A stretch of 64,000 nt of DNA from assembly GCA_039602395.1 (NCBI GenBank), contig JBCNJP010000007.1, forward strand, positions 119,880,957-119,944,956, written 5' to 3'. The position numbers and the translations under genes were made by a program. This stretch comes from Deinandra increscens subsp. villosa (lineage: Eukaryota > Streptophyta > Magnoliopsida > Asterales > Asteraceae). Positions 12,628-24,869 of this stretch are shown here, one piece after another; within the stretch, counting starts at the first letter, position 1, and each line of letters opens with the position of its first letter. Under the pieces are notes generated by a model, which made no database searches, was not told the origin of the DNA, and saw only the letters and a list, made by a program, of their open reading frames with translations.

Positions 12628-13704
12628 AATTGATGGACTAATCTTGTAATTATCTAATAGTTAGGGGTTAATTAATAATTTGTTTTAGATATGACCATAA
12701 TTAGGAGGTCTTGAGTTCAAGTTCCACTTATGACAAAAAAACAGGGGTTCTAGGTTAAGTCATGGTATTTTCTCACATATGATGGGTTTCCACCTGAGGG
12801 CGGTCTTCGGGTCTACACTTGGTGAATGAGATCATCCGGTGAGTCAGTGAACCGTCAGTGATCCAAATTTATCATTAAATAAGATATGATTATTTTATTT
12901 AGTTTCCTATCGGGTGCATCAGTGACTCGTCAGTGATTCAAATTTATCATTAGAAAATGTAGCATTATTTTATTTAGTTTCTTTATTTAAATAAGTCACT
13001 GGTTTTCAAAAGCTTTAGTTAGTATAAATATTGGTTGAATGAGTCGTTATAAATTGTTCCGGTTAATTAAATATTATAAGCTCTTGTAATTATTTTATCC
13101 AAAAATTCAAGCAAACCATAGTGATGATTCTCGTAAGTTACTCATTATTTAAAATAAAAATAATATTATATAAATAATATTATATAATAATAACAATAAG
13201 GTGTAATCATAAAAATGACTCATTTGAATATTCACAGGGCCTACACATCACTCAATCAGATCATGTTATGTGTCTCCCAGAAGACAAACTTTACTGGTGG
13301 CAAAGTTAAGAAGCCAAAGTTTGCTCGTGGCAAAGCTAAGAATGCAAACTTTGTATTCTTAGCCTTGGTGCCGGCAAACTTCGCCTTCTGGAAGACGTGA
13401 CAAGATCTGATCTAGTAATGTATAAAACCTAAAAGTATTTAATGATTGGGAGGTTGACCACATGGTCATCAAACCTTGCCTCGTTACCCCTTACCTACGT
13501 GACAGATTGTTATCGACTCTTTTGAAACACATGACAAAGAATGTTTGCCGAAGACACTTACGTGGTGGCTGCTTTTTATGGACCTTAGGGGTAACTGGGT
13601 AAGAAGCAAAATAAAGGGGACCATTTTTATTTAAAAAAAAAGAGTCAAACGGTTAAGTAACCTTTGACATTTTGATGTCGACGAAAATATTAAAATAAAA
13701 ACAA
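12628..13704. other. Intergenic stretch with small tandem repeats
   Basis: No gene recognised. A unit of about 78 bp is duplicated in tandem at 12851-13000 (CAGTGATCCAAATTTATCAT and CAGTGATTCAAATTTATCAT, each followed by TTATTTTATTTAGTTTC). Near 13290-13390 a GGCAAAGTTAAGAA / GGCAAAGCTAAGAA repeat gives a short open frame (13215-13400) with no known domain. Confidence 0.45.
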
Positions 13705-14555
13705 CGGAAAATTCTCATAATGTCCATTTTGAAAAAAAAGTTCCAAAGTTTTATCTATTTGAAAAGTCAATTCTTAAAATGTCTATGGTTTGCGTTCTTC
13801 CCCTCCCATAGAATTTAGTTCCCCTCCCATAGAATTTAGAACCAATCAGAAAAAGCCACATAAAAAGATAAAAAATAAGCCAAGTGAAATTATTTTAGTA
13901 TGGTCGAATCGACCGGAATATACAGTCGAATTTGAATTACTTAAATATATTTTCTTAAATCATATTATATTCTTTTAATTAGTTTTGGTTAAATTTTGTT
14001 TATCTTTTATAACTTTTAAAATATAATGTTTTATAAAATTCCGATTATGAAGTTGCGACGTGCTCATTTTTATCTACATGGCGACATACTTTTTTTTTCA
14101 AAATCGAATCTGTTGGAATTTGTATCGAAACGTTTGACATACGTTTCACCCGACTCCGTTTTGAAAAAAAAACACGTCGGTATGTAGATAAAAATGAGCA
14201 CGTCGCAACATCATAATCGAAATTTTATAAAACATTATATTTTTAAAGTTATAGAAGATAAACAAAATTTAACCAAAACTAATTAAAATAATATAATATT
14301 ATAAAAACTTAAAACTTTGAAGAACAAGTAACGGTCGAATCGACCAAAATATATAGTCGAACTTTTTTTATTATTTTTATGTGTCATTTTTTGATTGGTT
14401 GTAAGAAAATATATAAATGATTTTTAGTTTATGGTCGACCAATCATTTGAGTATAGTTGATTAGACCATAAAAATTGGACATTTTGGGAATTGTCTTTTC
14501 AAATGGACAAAACTTTGAAAAAAAAATTCAAAATGGATATTATGGGAAATTTCCC
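13705..14555. mobile_element. MULE-type MITE with long inverted repeats, 9-bp duplication TAAAAACAA
   Basis: Termini CGGAAAATTCTCATAATG and its inverted counterpart ending CATTATGGGAAATTTCCC-like (allowing mismatches) bound 851 bp. TAAAAACAA lies directly on both sides (13696-13704 and 14556-14564), the 9-bp length typical of Mutator-like elements. Inner arms also pair: about 13978-14100 is the inverted copy of about 14170-14300. The right end is only about 117 bp from the ATG of the PB1-domain gene. No coding capacity. Confidence 0.85.
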
Positions 14556-14672
14556 TAAAAACAAATATGCATGGATTGGGTTGGCTTGGCGTCAAATCTT
14601 CCCAATTTATGTGGATTCCATAACCAATTTTCTCTCTGGTTATAATTTCTTACACCACGCATTGACGAATAT

Positions 14673-16151
14673 ATGTCGACGTCCGGTGACGTTGAATCGA
14701 CGTCAAATTCTTCCTCCTCATCGCGATCGGCTGCCGGATCTCCGAGAACCAAGGTCAAGTTTCTTTGCAGTTATGGCGGCAAAATCCTCCCTCGCCCCGC
14801 CGACGGCCACCTTAAGTACGTTGGTGGCGAGACTCGCGTCATCTCTGTTCCTCGCAACATTACCTTCACCGGTATTATTCTCCAACCCTAATTTTTATCG
14901 GAATCAGATCTCGTAACGTTATTAACTTTCCGTTATCATATCATCCGTCGGAAGCCTTTTTTTCTACAAAATCTGTAAAATGTACCCACAAAACGGTGAA
15001 ATTGATCATCCTCTGCATTTAGGAATTTATAAATTTTTTAATGGTAGTGAAATTAGGCTCCGATTTTCTCATTTGTAACTCTTTTCGTTTTCATCGATGT
15101 AAATACATGAATAAATCGGAATTGTTGCTCCAATTTTTATCGGAAACCGTTTGAATTTATTCTTAATTTCAACATTTTAGGTCTGATGAAGAAGCTAAGC
15201 GGCCTAATCGACGGCGATGTAACCCTAAAATATCAGTTAATCCCTGAGGAACTTGACGCATTAGTCACCGTAAAATCCGACGAAGATCTCCACCACATGT
15301 TCGAGGAATACGACCGCCATGACTCCACCGGAACACCACGGCTCCGGACGTTTCTTTTTCTGGCGAGCCCAATCATCATGGACAACCAGATCGGACCTAT
15401 AGACCGCCACTCTCTCGAGCAGCGGTACATCAATTGCGTAAACGGTATCATCTTCAATAATAATAATAGTAACTTCAGACCACCTGCAGTTAACACCAGC
15501 CACACTAGTTTCACCGTTTCATCCAGTTGTTCTTCTCCTAGAACACCACCGGAAGCCGCCACTCCCGCAGTGGCGGCTCCTACTGTAATCATAAACCCCG
15601 AGATCGCCGGTTTTCGTAAGCTGGAGGCCATGACGCGGGCCCGCAGCTCACCTAACCTGTGCGATCTCAATGCCAGTTCCCAGCCTGGCCATAAGAACCT
15701 GGCCCCAATGTCCACACTGAACCTGAGCCTCAACAACCAGCAATACCCTTATTACCAACACCACAACCACCGGCAACCACCACCACCACCGCCACCACAA
15801 CCATATCACCACCATCCACAACTATTTCCTAAACCACCATTAGATCCCAGCCCACACAAGCATTCGAGTCATTCGGGTGGTTCTGACCATTTTGCGCGAA
15901 TAAGATCAAGTGGGTTAGCCGAATATTACAGACACCCAACAGACAATAATAATAATCAACACATCTCAAGCTCTTATGCGCGATCAAGCAGAGGGGGCGG
16001 GGGGCATATGGTGTACCAAAGAGGTTCACCTTATGAGGAGTACTATGGGAATAACAGGTATGATCGTGAAAGCCCACCTGGAAGCCCGTTAGCGCGGAGC
16101 CCGCTGAATAACAACTATGCTTCGAGGTGGGACTCGGTTGGCGGGCGTTGA
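14673..16151 (+). CDS. PB1-domain (Phox/Bem1p) protein, two exons, 389 aa
   Basis: Exon 1 is 14673-14871 and exon 2 is 15181-16151; the join (ACC G / GT CTG ATG) is in frame with GT-AG borders. After a Ser-rich start, a PB1 domain spans about residues 27-128: KVKFLCSYGGKILPR with the conserved first-strand Lys, PRNITFTGLMKKL, then the acidic OPCA-type stretch KSDEDLHHMFEEYD and RLRTFLFLAS. The remainder is low-complexity: Asn runs, a Pro run flanked by His near residue 264, and Ser/Gly-rich segments. Plant proteins of this octicosapeptide/Phox/Bem1p type act as scaffolds through PB1-PB1 pairing; the partner is unknown. A MULE MITE ends about 117 bp upstream of the ATG and may form part of the leader. 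Complete-looking gene. Confidence 0.9.
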
Positions 16152-18414
16152 GTCAAGAAGAAGAGAAAGGTTTTGTAACATTTGATCTTGGAACAATTAT
16201 TTACGTGCTCTGATCATCTCTTGTTCATCATTGTATGCATACGAATGTTATTATGTAAATTAATATGACTTCTTGAACTCTAGCTTTGGCTTGATCGAAT
16301 GATCGAAATCGTTTACAAATGTAAATAAATTTGAAAAACATGTAAATGATTTGTATATGAACTTTGTTTTTTGAAGATTGGTGATCCTTGTGTGTGTTGG
16401 TTATGAAGGGTTTGGTTTAAATAGAACCCCATTTTGATGTTGATAACTAAACTACCAACTCAAGATTTGGCAATCTAAGTGTCGAGATTTACTAAGGATC
16501 GATCGATGTTGTGCATATGACTTCAATCAGCCAAAGTACCCCTAAGGTAATTAGTTTTCAATTAACATGTAATTGAAAACTAAAGGTTTAGATGGTGAGT
16601 TGGGCTGAAAATGATGATTTATAACATGCATTTATAGTTTTATACAATCTGGGGATCTTGAGTTGAACATCTTGGTGGAGTGAATGGCAAGAAGGCATTC
16701 AGTCAATTTGGCTCAGAAAAAGGAATTGGTAACTTACATGTTGGAAGAAACCCACACATGCAAATGTAAAACAATAACCAAAACCGATAGTCAATTTTGT
16801 TCAAACCATCAAACACCAGCAAACATTAAACTTGAGCTAGAGTTCCAATTTTACTTGGATTAAAGTTTCAGTTTTTAATACAAAATTAAGAAAACAACAC
16901 CAAACCAACGCATAATTTTGCTTCCGTGACCTCTTTCTTTTATAAGGAGAATGTGAGATAATGAGTAGTAATTGAAAATCCACACACTTTTTTTTTTTTC
17001 AATTTATACTTATAGTGAAATGATAGTGGGATTTCGTTGTGGGTTGAAAGTTTCTCTTTTTTTTTAACATCAGTTATATTGCCTCAATGCCAGCTAATCT
17101 TCTTCTTTTTTTAGGATTTAATTAAAGCATCAATAATTTAACAGGCCGGTAACTTACAATCATCACACCCTCCGACCCTAGCTAGCCTAGAAGGTTGTAG
17201 ATAGGTTGTAAGTTTCTTACCCCCGGTATCTACAACAACCTCAAAAATAAACATGAAATAGTATGGAATGATAATGATCTTTTGATGATTACTCAAGCTT
17301 GCTAGTTATCGTTTCATATCAAGGGTATGGATTTTAAACATATCGTGACTTGGTTTATGGTTAAGGATCATCTTATGTGGTTGAGATTGTGCAATATGTT
17401 ATTTTCTCATGTGGTTAACGTGGTGTAATATGGTGTAATATGTTATTTTTATTTATGTGATGTTTTTATTTTTATTTAAGTTATGTAATGCTATTTTTAT
17501 TTTAAATTTATATAATGTTTCTTTTATTATCATTTTTATTTTAAATTATGTTTATATTAGATATATTAATTGATAGAGTGATTCTTAACTATGATTAGGT
17601 GGAATTGAGTAGACTCAATACTATTGCGGCTAATCATATGACAGTAAGTGAAGAAGTCGAGAAGTGATCCATAAAAGATAGCCTTTTTGGCTTTTTTTTC
17701 AAACATTTGGGTTCTCACTTCTCTTCTATATATACACAACCCATGAAAATCGAACTAAATATGGATGCAATTCAAATTACGCAAAATGAGTTGAAAATTA
17801 AGGTTTTGTTATCAAAGACTCTTTAAGCTAATAGTAAATTTATTCTCTTCAATTAAATTAAAAGGTTGTGGTTTAAACTCTATAAATAATATATATGATA
17901 GAATTTTTCCATAAAATAGACGTTTGTTGTACAAAAAATTTAGGTGTTGTAAAAAAAAGCACTAAATCATAGTCGTAAAAAAATAGGTGTTGTCGTAACA
18001 TAGATAGTGAAAGATAGTGATGTTGACATGAAAACAATAAAGGGTTAAAAAAATAAAGATGACCAATTAGACGTAACATAGTCACTACTCGCTGAATACT
18101 CTTCTTGAATTTTCCGGCCATACTATGGCGACCCCCCGCCTACACAAAGTCGACTTCATTCTCAAATTGAAGGCATCATTTCGTACAAATAGATTAAAAA
18201 TAAATGGTTTTGCTTGTTGATTAGTATTAGGATATGGTTTTCAAAGTACATATTTATCCAAACTCACATGCTTCCTTACATAATCAAATGTTTTAACTAA
18301 TTCTTAAACCACCTAAATCCCCAATTAAAACCAACCATAGATATAACCTATGTCACAACAACCTTAACAAACAAGTAAATAAACAAATTTAACAAAAAAC
18401 TACAATGGAAATCT
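16152..18414. other. 3' UTR of the PB1 gene and intergenic region
   Basis: The first about 150 bp are the likely 3' UTR (ATGTAAATTAATATGA near 16254). The rest is AT-rich with poly-T runs and T/A-rich repeats (17440-17540, TTTTTATTTTAAATT variants). No further gene was recognised; open frames such as 17873-18121 (minus) show no domain. Confidence 0.5.
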
Positions 18415-18692
18415 TCATAAAATCAGAGCGAGTAGAACCCAAAACATGAACCATAACACCACGGGTCTAGAAACCCGCCCATCGTTTGGAAGTGTCGGGT
18501 ACTCATGTGGCGATGGCATAACACATTCGTCGCCATCGAAAATCACCTTCCTCGGAAACGCCCATCCTTGGTGAAACGTAAAAGTCCCAATGTCTTTGTG
18601 AAACAACATTTCGGATTGTACATTTCCCCCTTCGCCCGATTGTAGTAACATGTCATTGTAATGCTCGATCCCATAAAACACGCCTGAATCAT
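18415..18692 (-). CDS. COBRA-like protein, last exon only
   Basis: An exon starting after an AG acceptor (18694-18693) and ending in a stop at 18415 encodes the C-terminus of the COBRA family: GVFYGIEHYNDMLL, GNVQSEMLFHKD, FTFHQGWAFPRKV, FDGDECVMPSPHEYP, then a hydrophobic tail (VLWFMFWVLLALIL) typical of a GPI-anchor signal. COBRA-like proteins are secreted, GPI-anchored and needed for cellulose deposition in the wall. Upstream exons should lie to the right but are not seen before the next gene; an LTR starts 58 bp away and runs into a gap of unknown size. So either the gene is split by a retrotransposon with exons in the gap, or this is an orphan fragment. The reading frame itself is undamaged. 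Confidence 0.8.
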
Positions 18693-18749
18693 CTGAAATT
18701 CAAAATCATAGTGTTGTTTTAGAAACAACCATACCGAAATGAGAGTTTG

Positions 18750-18979
18750 TGTCACACCCCGGTCAACGGTTTCGGGTGTGAGCGAGAATGGAATCATAGT
18801 CGAGGATACATAGAACACTTCTAATAATTTAAAAACTTCATAAAACATTAATTCGTTTCATTGCAGCGGAAAGAGTAGTGGAAACATCAATGTTTTACAA
18901 CTTAAAAACATAAGTCTTAAACGATTATTAAAAGCTTAAAACAGTTAAATTGGATAGTCAGGACTATGACTCCAGGGAC
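18750..18979. mobile_element. LTR start running into the assembly gap
   Basis: TGTCACACCCCGGTCAACGG at 18750 is a common opening of Ty3/Gypsy LTRs; GTTTG just before it is a candidate target duplication. The element is cut by the N run at 18980, so length, strand and end are unknown. It sits in what should be the intron before the last COBRA-like exon. Confidence 0.6.
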
Positions 18980-19479
18980 NNNNNNNNNNNNNNNNNNNNN
19001 NNNNNNNNNNNNNNNNNNNNNNNNNNNNNNNNNNNNNNNNNNNNNNNNNNNNNNNNNNNNNNNNNNNNNNNNNNNNNNNNNNNNNNNNNNNNNNNNNNNN
19101 NNNNNNNNNNNNNNNNNNNNNNNNNNNNNNNNNNNNNNNNNNNNNNNNNNNNNNNNNNNNNNNNNNNNNNNNNNNNNNNNNNNNNNNNNNNNNNNNNNNN
19201 NNNNNNNNNNNNNNNNNNNNNNNNNNNNNNNNNNNNNNNNNNNNNNNNNNNNNNNNNNNNNNNNNNNNNNNNNNNNNNNNNNNNNNNNNNNNNNNNNNNN
19301 NNNNNNNNNNNNNNNNNNNNNNNNNNNNNNNNNNNNNNNNNNNNNNNNNNNNNNNNNNNNNNNNNNNNNNNNNNNNNNNNNNNNNNNNNNNNNNNNNNNN
19401 NNNNNNNNNNNNNNNNNNNNNNNNNNNNNNNNNNNNNNNNNNNNNNNNNNNNNNNNNNNNNNNNNNNNNNNNNNNNNNN
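18980..19479. other. Assembly gap, 500 N
   Basis: Exactly 500 N, the usual placeholder for a gap of unknown size. Open frames that cross it are meaningless. Confidence 0.98.
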
Positions 19480-19900
19480 CCGAAGCACATGAGATGGGTA
19501 ATCGGGTATGGCCGTATGGGACCAGGTACGAGATTACTTCTAAATTTTTAACGAATATAGGATTTGGTGATATACTCATTTACCTGACCCAATTACTCGA
19601 TAATATATACCCGTTTAGCGATATATACCCAACATGAATTTCTTCATTTTATTTATTTATTTATTTATTTTAACATATACTCATTTACCTAACCCAATTA
19701 CTCGATAAATCTTAAGTTAGTCTCAAACGCGACCGATTACATCCCTGGACTATCCTAACCAACCAATCTTAGGTAAGAAACAACAAAATAGCCGAAGGAA
19801 AGCAGGGAGAATAATTATCCACCCACGTCAACAAAACGACAACGGATCATATCAAAAACCAAGCCTAACGAGCCATCCTCCCCCATCCAACGGCCACCAA
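19480..19900. other. Spacer before the YTH gene with a direct repeat
   Basis: No gene seen. About 30 bases (ATATACTCATTTACCTGACC followed by CAATTACTCGATAA) occur at about 19572 and again at about 19675 with one change, on either side of a TTTA microsatellite. This may be the end of a repeat that begins in the gap. Confidence 0.5.
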
Positions 19901-19950
19901 ACCTTCCCTCTTAACCCCCCGAAGCAAATACCAGCCGTCCGATCCACATT

Positions 19951-22900
19951 CATGCTCCGTGGGCCCCACCTCCCCTCACACACTCCTCCTGTACCCTGTT
20001 TCTCACAGCACCACACTCCACAGTCATCACTCACGCTTTTCTTCCCTCCACCGCCTCCCCCCTTTCTCGCCCTTCCCCTTCCCCAAAACGCCGCCGTTTT
20101 CACCCCTCTCCGCCGTCGCTTCGTTTCCACGTCCCCGATCACGTTCTCAGGTCAGTTTCCGTCGAAACGGTTTCCGTTTTAAACCTAACGGCAGTTATTT
20201 TGAGACGCTTCGTTGTTTTTTGGTAGAAATTCGTTTCGTGAAAGCATGCTGTTCTGCTTTGGAGTATTGTTTGTATATCTACTTGTTTAGTTTTTTGTTG
20301 ACGGTTAATAAACGGATTTTGTTTGCATTATTGTTGTTTTTCCGGTGTAAAAGGTGTGCGCAACGTGTTTCATAGGGTTTTGTGATCCCTTGGTGTTTAG
20401 GGATTTGGTATGCACAAAAAAAATAAATCAGTTTTTATGTGTTGGAAGAATCTTGTATTTTCGTCCACAAATAAGGAGGGGAATCGAATCTTCCTGAGGA
20501 TTGTTCCAACTTTTAGTAGTTTTTAAGTTTTAATTTTGGTTTTTATCTGAATTTTTTTAATTTATTAGCATAATACTGATGATCTGACATGATTGCTCAC
20601 TGTTTTCCCTGTGAACTTGGATTACAGTTACCTGCAGGTGGTAGTCATAATTTCTTGAAGATAGATAATGCCTGGGGACAAGAAGGTTGCTGATCGTATC
20701 CTTCTTGTGGTCGTTTTATTGTTTTCCGTCATTTAGGGTTGTTTTTATCATTTTATGGAGCTTATGGTATCTCAAATTGTTATTTGAGTGTGTAAACTAC
20801 CTGAACATTGATCATTTTTGCATAAAGTGGTTAGGTTCTGCTAAAATCTGACAGTTATGATAATCAGCTTAATGTTACTCCCAAACTTTTGTGTTTTGGA
20901 CCTTTTTGTTGTGTGGTGCTTTGATTTTTTGTGTTCTTAACACCATTGTCAGCCCAGTCACCAGCTGCAGGACTAAAGTCTGACGCTTGTGCTAACTTTA
21001 CAAATCAAAATGTGGTATGCCAAATCTTTTGAACTATAAGATATTAGAATCGGTAACTTTTGTCGACTTGTTGTTTGATGGATATCGTTGAACTCATCAT
21101 ACAGTTGTTTCTCATTTCTTTTGTCGTTTAGATATCTGGAAAAGTTGGCATACCTTTGGATATTGGTCTATCATATTCAGAGAATGTAGTTTCTTCAGTC
21201 AACGGTGGGGTCGGAAATATGCAAGTTTCAGAGCAAAGTGTTCATTATCCTTCTAGTATTTGGTATGATCATCATTATCCAGGTTAGAATTCACATAGTT
21301 TCTACTTTTGTTCTCTGGTATCTTGTAACTGGTTTCCCATTTGGGGGTGTTTGGATTTGTGTTTAGAAGTTCATGATATGAATATTGTGGCTTGTCGTTG
21401 CAATAATGAGTTTTTAGGTTTGGATTAACATGTTCTCTTTCTAATTATTTGATTATTTATGGTTAAGGTAACCAGTTTCTTAAATAGCTGCAACAGTGCT
21501 TCATACTATCTGCAACAAAACCAATTTATGGATATAAGAATTTCCTAGTTATACCCTACATGAAGAACTTTTACGCTAATATCATAGGATGGATTTTTTT
21601 TCCGAAACTTTTATTTAATTTTGGTGGTTTTTGTATTAATTTCTTAAATTTTAAATAGTCAGACCTTTACATTTCAAATTGGAAAAAAAACACATATACA
21701 CACTTGCGAGTTTTATTACAGCATCTGACATTAATTATATTAGAATCACATTATGATATATCAGGCACCACCGTATTAAGCTGGTGTGATATGGTCTCAC
21801 TCTTTAGTAAATCTAGACTTTTATGTTCATAAATACTAGTGGTCTTTTGAGTTTTTAACCCATTTACTATTTTTTACATGGATCTTTGGTTTTTTAAGTA
21901 AAATGGGTTGAATAGCTAAAAGGATAACGTCTTGAGCGGATCAAACAGGTGAAATGGATCAAGCATGATGAAAGTCACTAAAAGTCAAATTTTAAAGCAT
22001 AAAACTTCCTATATTTATTTATTCAAAGATTTAGACTTATTTTATATTCCACATCAATTGTTTTCTAATAACAACAAAAAAGGAAAAAAAATAATAATTT
22101 GTGTGTCAACCTAAAAAAACCATTTCAGACTGTACTGAAGTGGTCGTATTAAAACCTCTTATGAAACCTATGCATCTGCATTATTTTATTAAGCCAACAA
22201 GATTGTGTTAGCTTTGATTTTTCTGTTACAGGACATAATGAATGCTATAATCATTCGGGTGGTTCTTGCCATCAAAATTGTGGTGGGCCCTCATACAAGG
22301 ATAATGGCTCACTTCTTTATTATATGCCTGGTTACAATCCTTATGCATATATGGGTGTTGATGGCCAACATCCCCAATTTCCATCATCAGAATGCTACTC
22401 ATGGAACTGTGCAAGATACCAAAATCCCACATCTTGGGGCTCCAAATCTGCTATGAGTTCTAATGGTTCATTAAAGTCCAGTGGTATTAACCCTAAAAGA
22501 AGCATGACTACTTTTGATGAAAGATTCTCGAATTACCCTTTTAATATGCAGTCTAGACGATCTATTGCCAATATCTCTCCGTCAGTTCTTGAGTCTTCAC
22601 ATCTTTGCTCACTGAACAAGGTGTGCATTCTCTCCTAGATATGGTTCTTTCATCCTAAAAAAGTGACATGTTTGACTTTACACATATAAAATATATGATT
22701 ATTGGTAAAAAATAAATAATTTTTAGATGGGATCTAATAAAAAGAAAAAAGCGTGGTAACTGGAACAACCCAATCGGTATAAGGAGATAATTGGATATGC
22801 CTTTTAGAAGTGATGTTGAACAATCACAATTAAGTTATTAACTGTAAAAAGCTTGTAGAAAATGGTATTTGGATGCCCTTTTAATAACCAAATGTTTGAT

Positions 22901-24869
22901 TGTTAGGCGAGTTCTGATTATTTAAGAAGTTAATAAGATAAAATGACATTTCGTGATAAAGGAGAAGTGGTATGTGTAAATGAATCTTAAGTCCCTGGTT
23001 AGGATAATTGGACGGGTAAATAAGTAAATTTTCTACTTACAGTTGGGTGCTGCTTGCCATTCCGGAATTGCTACAAAAGGCTATCAACCATGTCCAAAGA
23101 TGTCATCATTTGGCTACCAAAACCAAGGCATCTTTGCAAACTATTCCGCTATTCATGTTCCCAAAGCAAGAGAATCTGAAGAACTAACATGTGGTCCTAG
23201 GGCTCAAAGCAGCTTGGTCGAGCATAAAGAATCCAGGCTTTCCTTAAACAACAATGAGTATAATCTTGATGGATTTCAGACACAGTATGAAGAGGCTAAG
23301 TTCTTCGTCATCAAATCATACAGTGAAGACGATGTTCACAAATGTGTCAAATATGATGTTTGGTCCAGTACTCTCAATGGCAACAAGAAATTAGATGAAG
23401 CTTTCCATGCGGCCCATGGAAAAACCGGGTCAAAATGTCCAGTTTTTCTCTTTTTCTCAGTAAGTGAAAGCAGTTCTTGTGTAATGGGCCAAATTTCGTT
23501 TTTAGACTTCCGTCGTCTCTGATATATAGAGGTAATGAAATGGGCGGGTTGGGTGAAGAGTCAAACTTGGTCTAATAGATCGGTTCAAAATGCTTTTTTG
23601 TTCAAAATGTTCAAGTTTTTGTATAAACGAGTAGCGTGACAAATATGATTACAAAAGCTATCTTATTTCAACAATAAAATATTATTTTAATTCTTTTGAA
23701 TACACATTGGGTGGATTCAACCTGTTTGACCCTTCAGCTCGTTTGTCTTGCTTTCTTTGTTGCTTCTTTTTTCTTCAAATTGTAACTCTTTTGACCTGCT
23801 ACAGGTAAAGCACACCAAAATCCGTTCATTATCTAAACGGGTCAAATTTACACCACATGTACTTTCATATGTAACAGTTTGTAATTATGCAGGTAAACGG
23901 GAGTGGGCAGTTCGTGGGTGTGGCTGAAATGATGGGCCCAGTTGTTTTTGAAAAGGACATGAATTTTTGGCAGCTTGATAAATGGAGTGGCTTCTTCCCA
24001 GTGAAGTGGCATATTATAAAAGACGTTCCTAACTCACAGTTGAGACACATCATCCTTGAAAATAATGATAACCGCCCTGTCACATACACCAGGGACACCC
24101 AGGAGGTATCTGTTTTCTGTTTTATTCTCGAGTTATGGATTTTGTCTAAAAGTTCCATTGCAAGTGGTGGACTATATTACCCTCTTCGTAACGAAAAAAA
24201 TCATAAACATCATAATCAAAGCACCCCTAATTTGAAAACAAAAGCAAAGCTCATGATAGCCTAGAACACTAGTGTCTTCTTGAACTTTGATTTTTAGTTT
24301 TTAGAGAGCGCAATGTCATTTGTGTGCGGTTTGTTATGTTTTCAGGTTGGATTACAGCAGGGTTTAGAGATGCTGGACATTTTCAAGAGCTACCCAGCAA
24401 AGACGTCTTTGCTAGACGACTTGAGCTTTTATGAGAATCGTGAAAAGTTGCTTAAAGCCCGAAGGATTGGCAAACTTGCTTTCCAGCCAGAGGTGAACGT
24501 TCTCGATTCTTGTTTATTTTGATCCGTCTATAGGCAAATGGGTGGGCTCAGGGCTGTAATTTGCCTCTAACAAGTTCAACACTCATTATGATTATAGCCT
24601 AATAGAAGGAAAAAGTGCCTGTGGATTGGCATCTGACAAGAACTAAAATATATATAAAAAATAAACTACCCATTTTGACCCATTTACCTTTGATCTGTGT
24701 TTCATTTGCACTTTTTGGTTACTAACAGTTAGTGGTGGTGACTTCGTATATGCAGAAAGATACCAAATCTAGGGAAGGATTGATGAGCACAAATGGCTCT
24801 TTGGATCCGGTTTCATCTATGATCAATATGACGCGAAATCTGTCTCTTAATACAGATGCCAAAAGATAA
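19951..24869 (+). CDS. YTH-domain m6A RNA reader (ECT family), complete, 506 aa
   Basis: A CT-rich 5' UTR exon ends at 20150 and a second leader exon carries the ATG at 20668. Coding exons: 20668-20695, 20953-21014, 21132-21282, 22232-22620, 23043-23459, 23893-24105, 24346-24492, 24756-24869; all borders are GT-AG and the sum is 1521 nt. The N-terminal half is disordered, rich in Ser, Asn, Gly and Tyr. The YTH domain spans about residues 294-435: KFFVIKSYSEDDVHKCVKYD, VWSSTLNGNKKLDEAF, PVFLFFSVNGSGQFVGVAEM, FWQLDKWSGFFPVKWHI, LRHIILENNDNRPVT. The three aromatic-cage Trp residues (about 317, 375 and 380) are present, so binding of N6-methyladenosine in mRNA is expected. Cytoplasmic reader role is known for the family. 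The 5' UTR intron is a usual feature of these genes. Start chosen because it is the first in-frame ATG and fits the exon phases. Confidence 0.93.

Noticed and set aside
14491..14916. 141-codon frame overlapping the PB1 first exon
   Set aside because: Different frame from the conserved PB1 sequence, and it starts inside the MITE.
15233..15736. 167-codon minus-strand open frame inside the PB1 gene
   Set aside because: Antisense shadow of the PB1 exon, no domain.
18917..19637. Long open frames across the N run
   Set aside because: Produced by unknown bases; only the few flanking residues are real.
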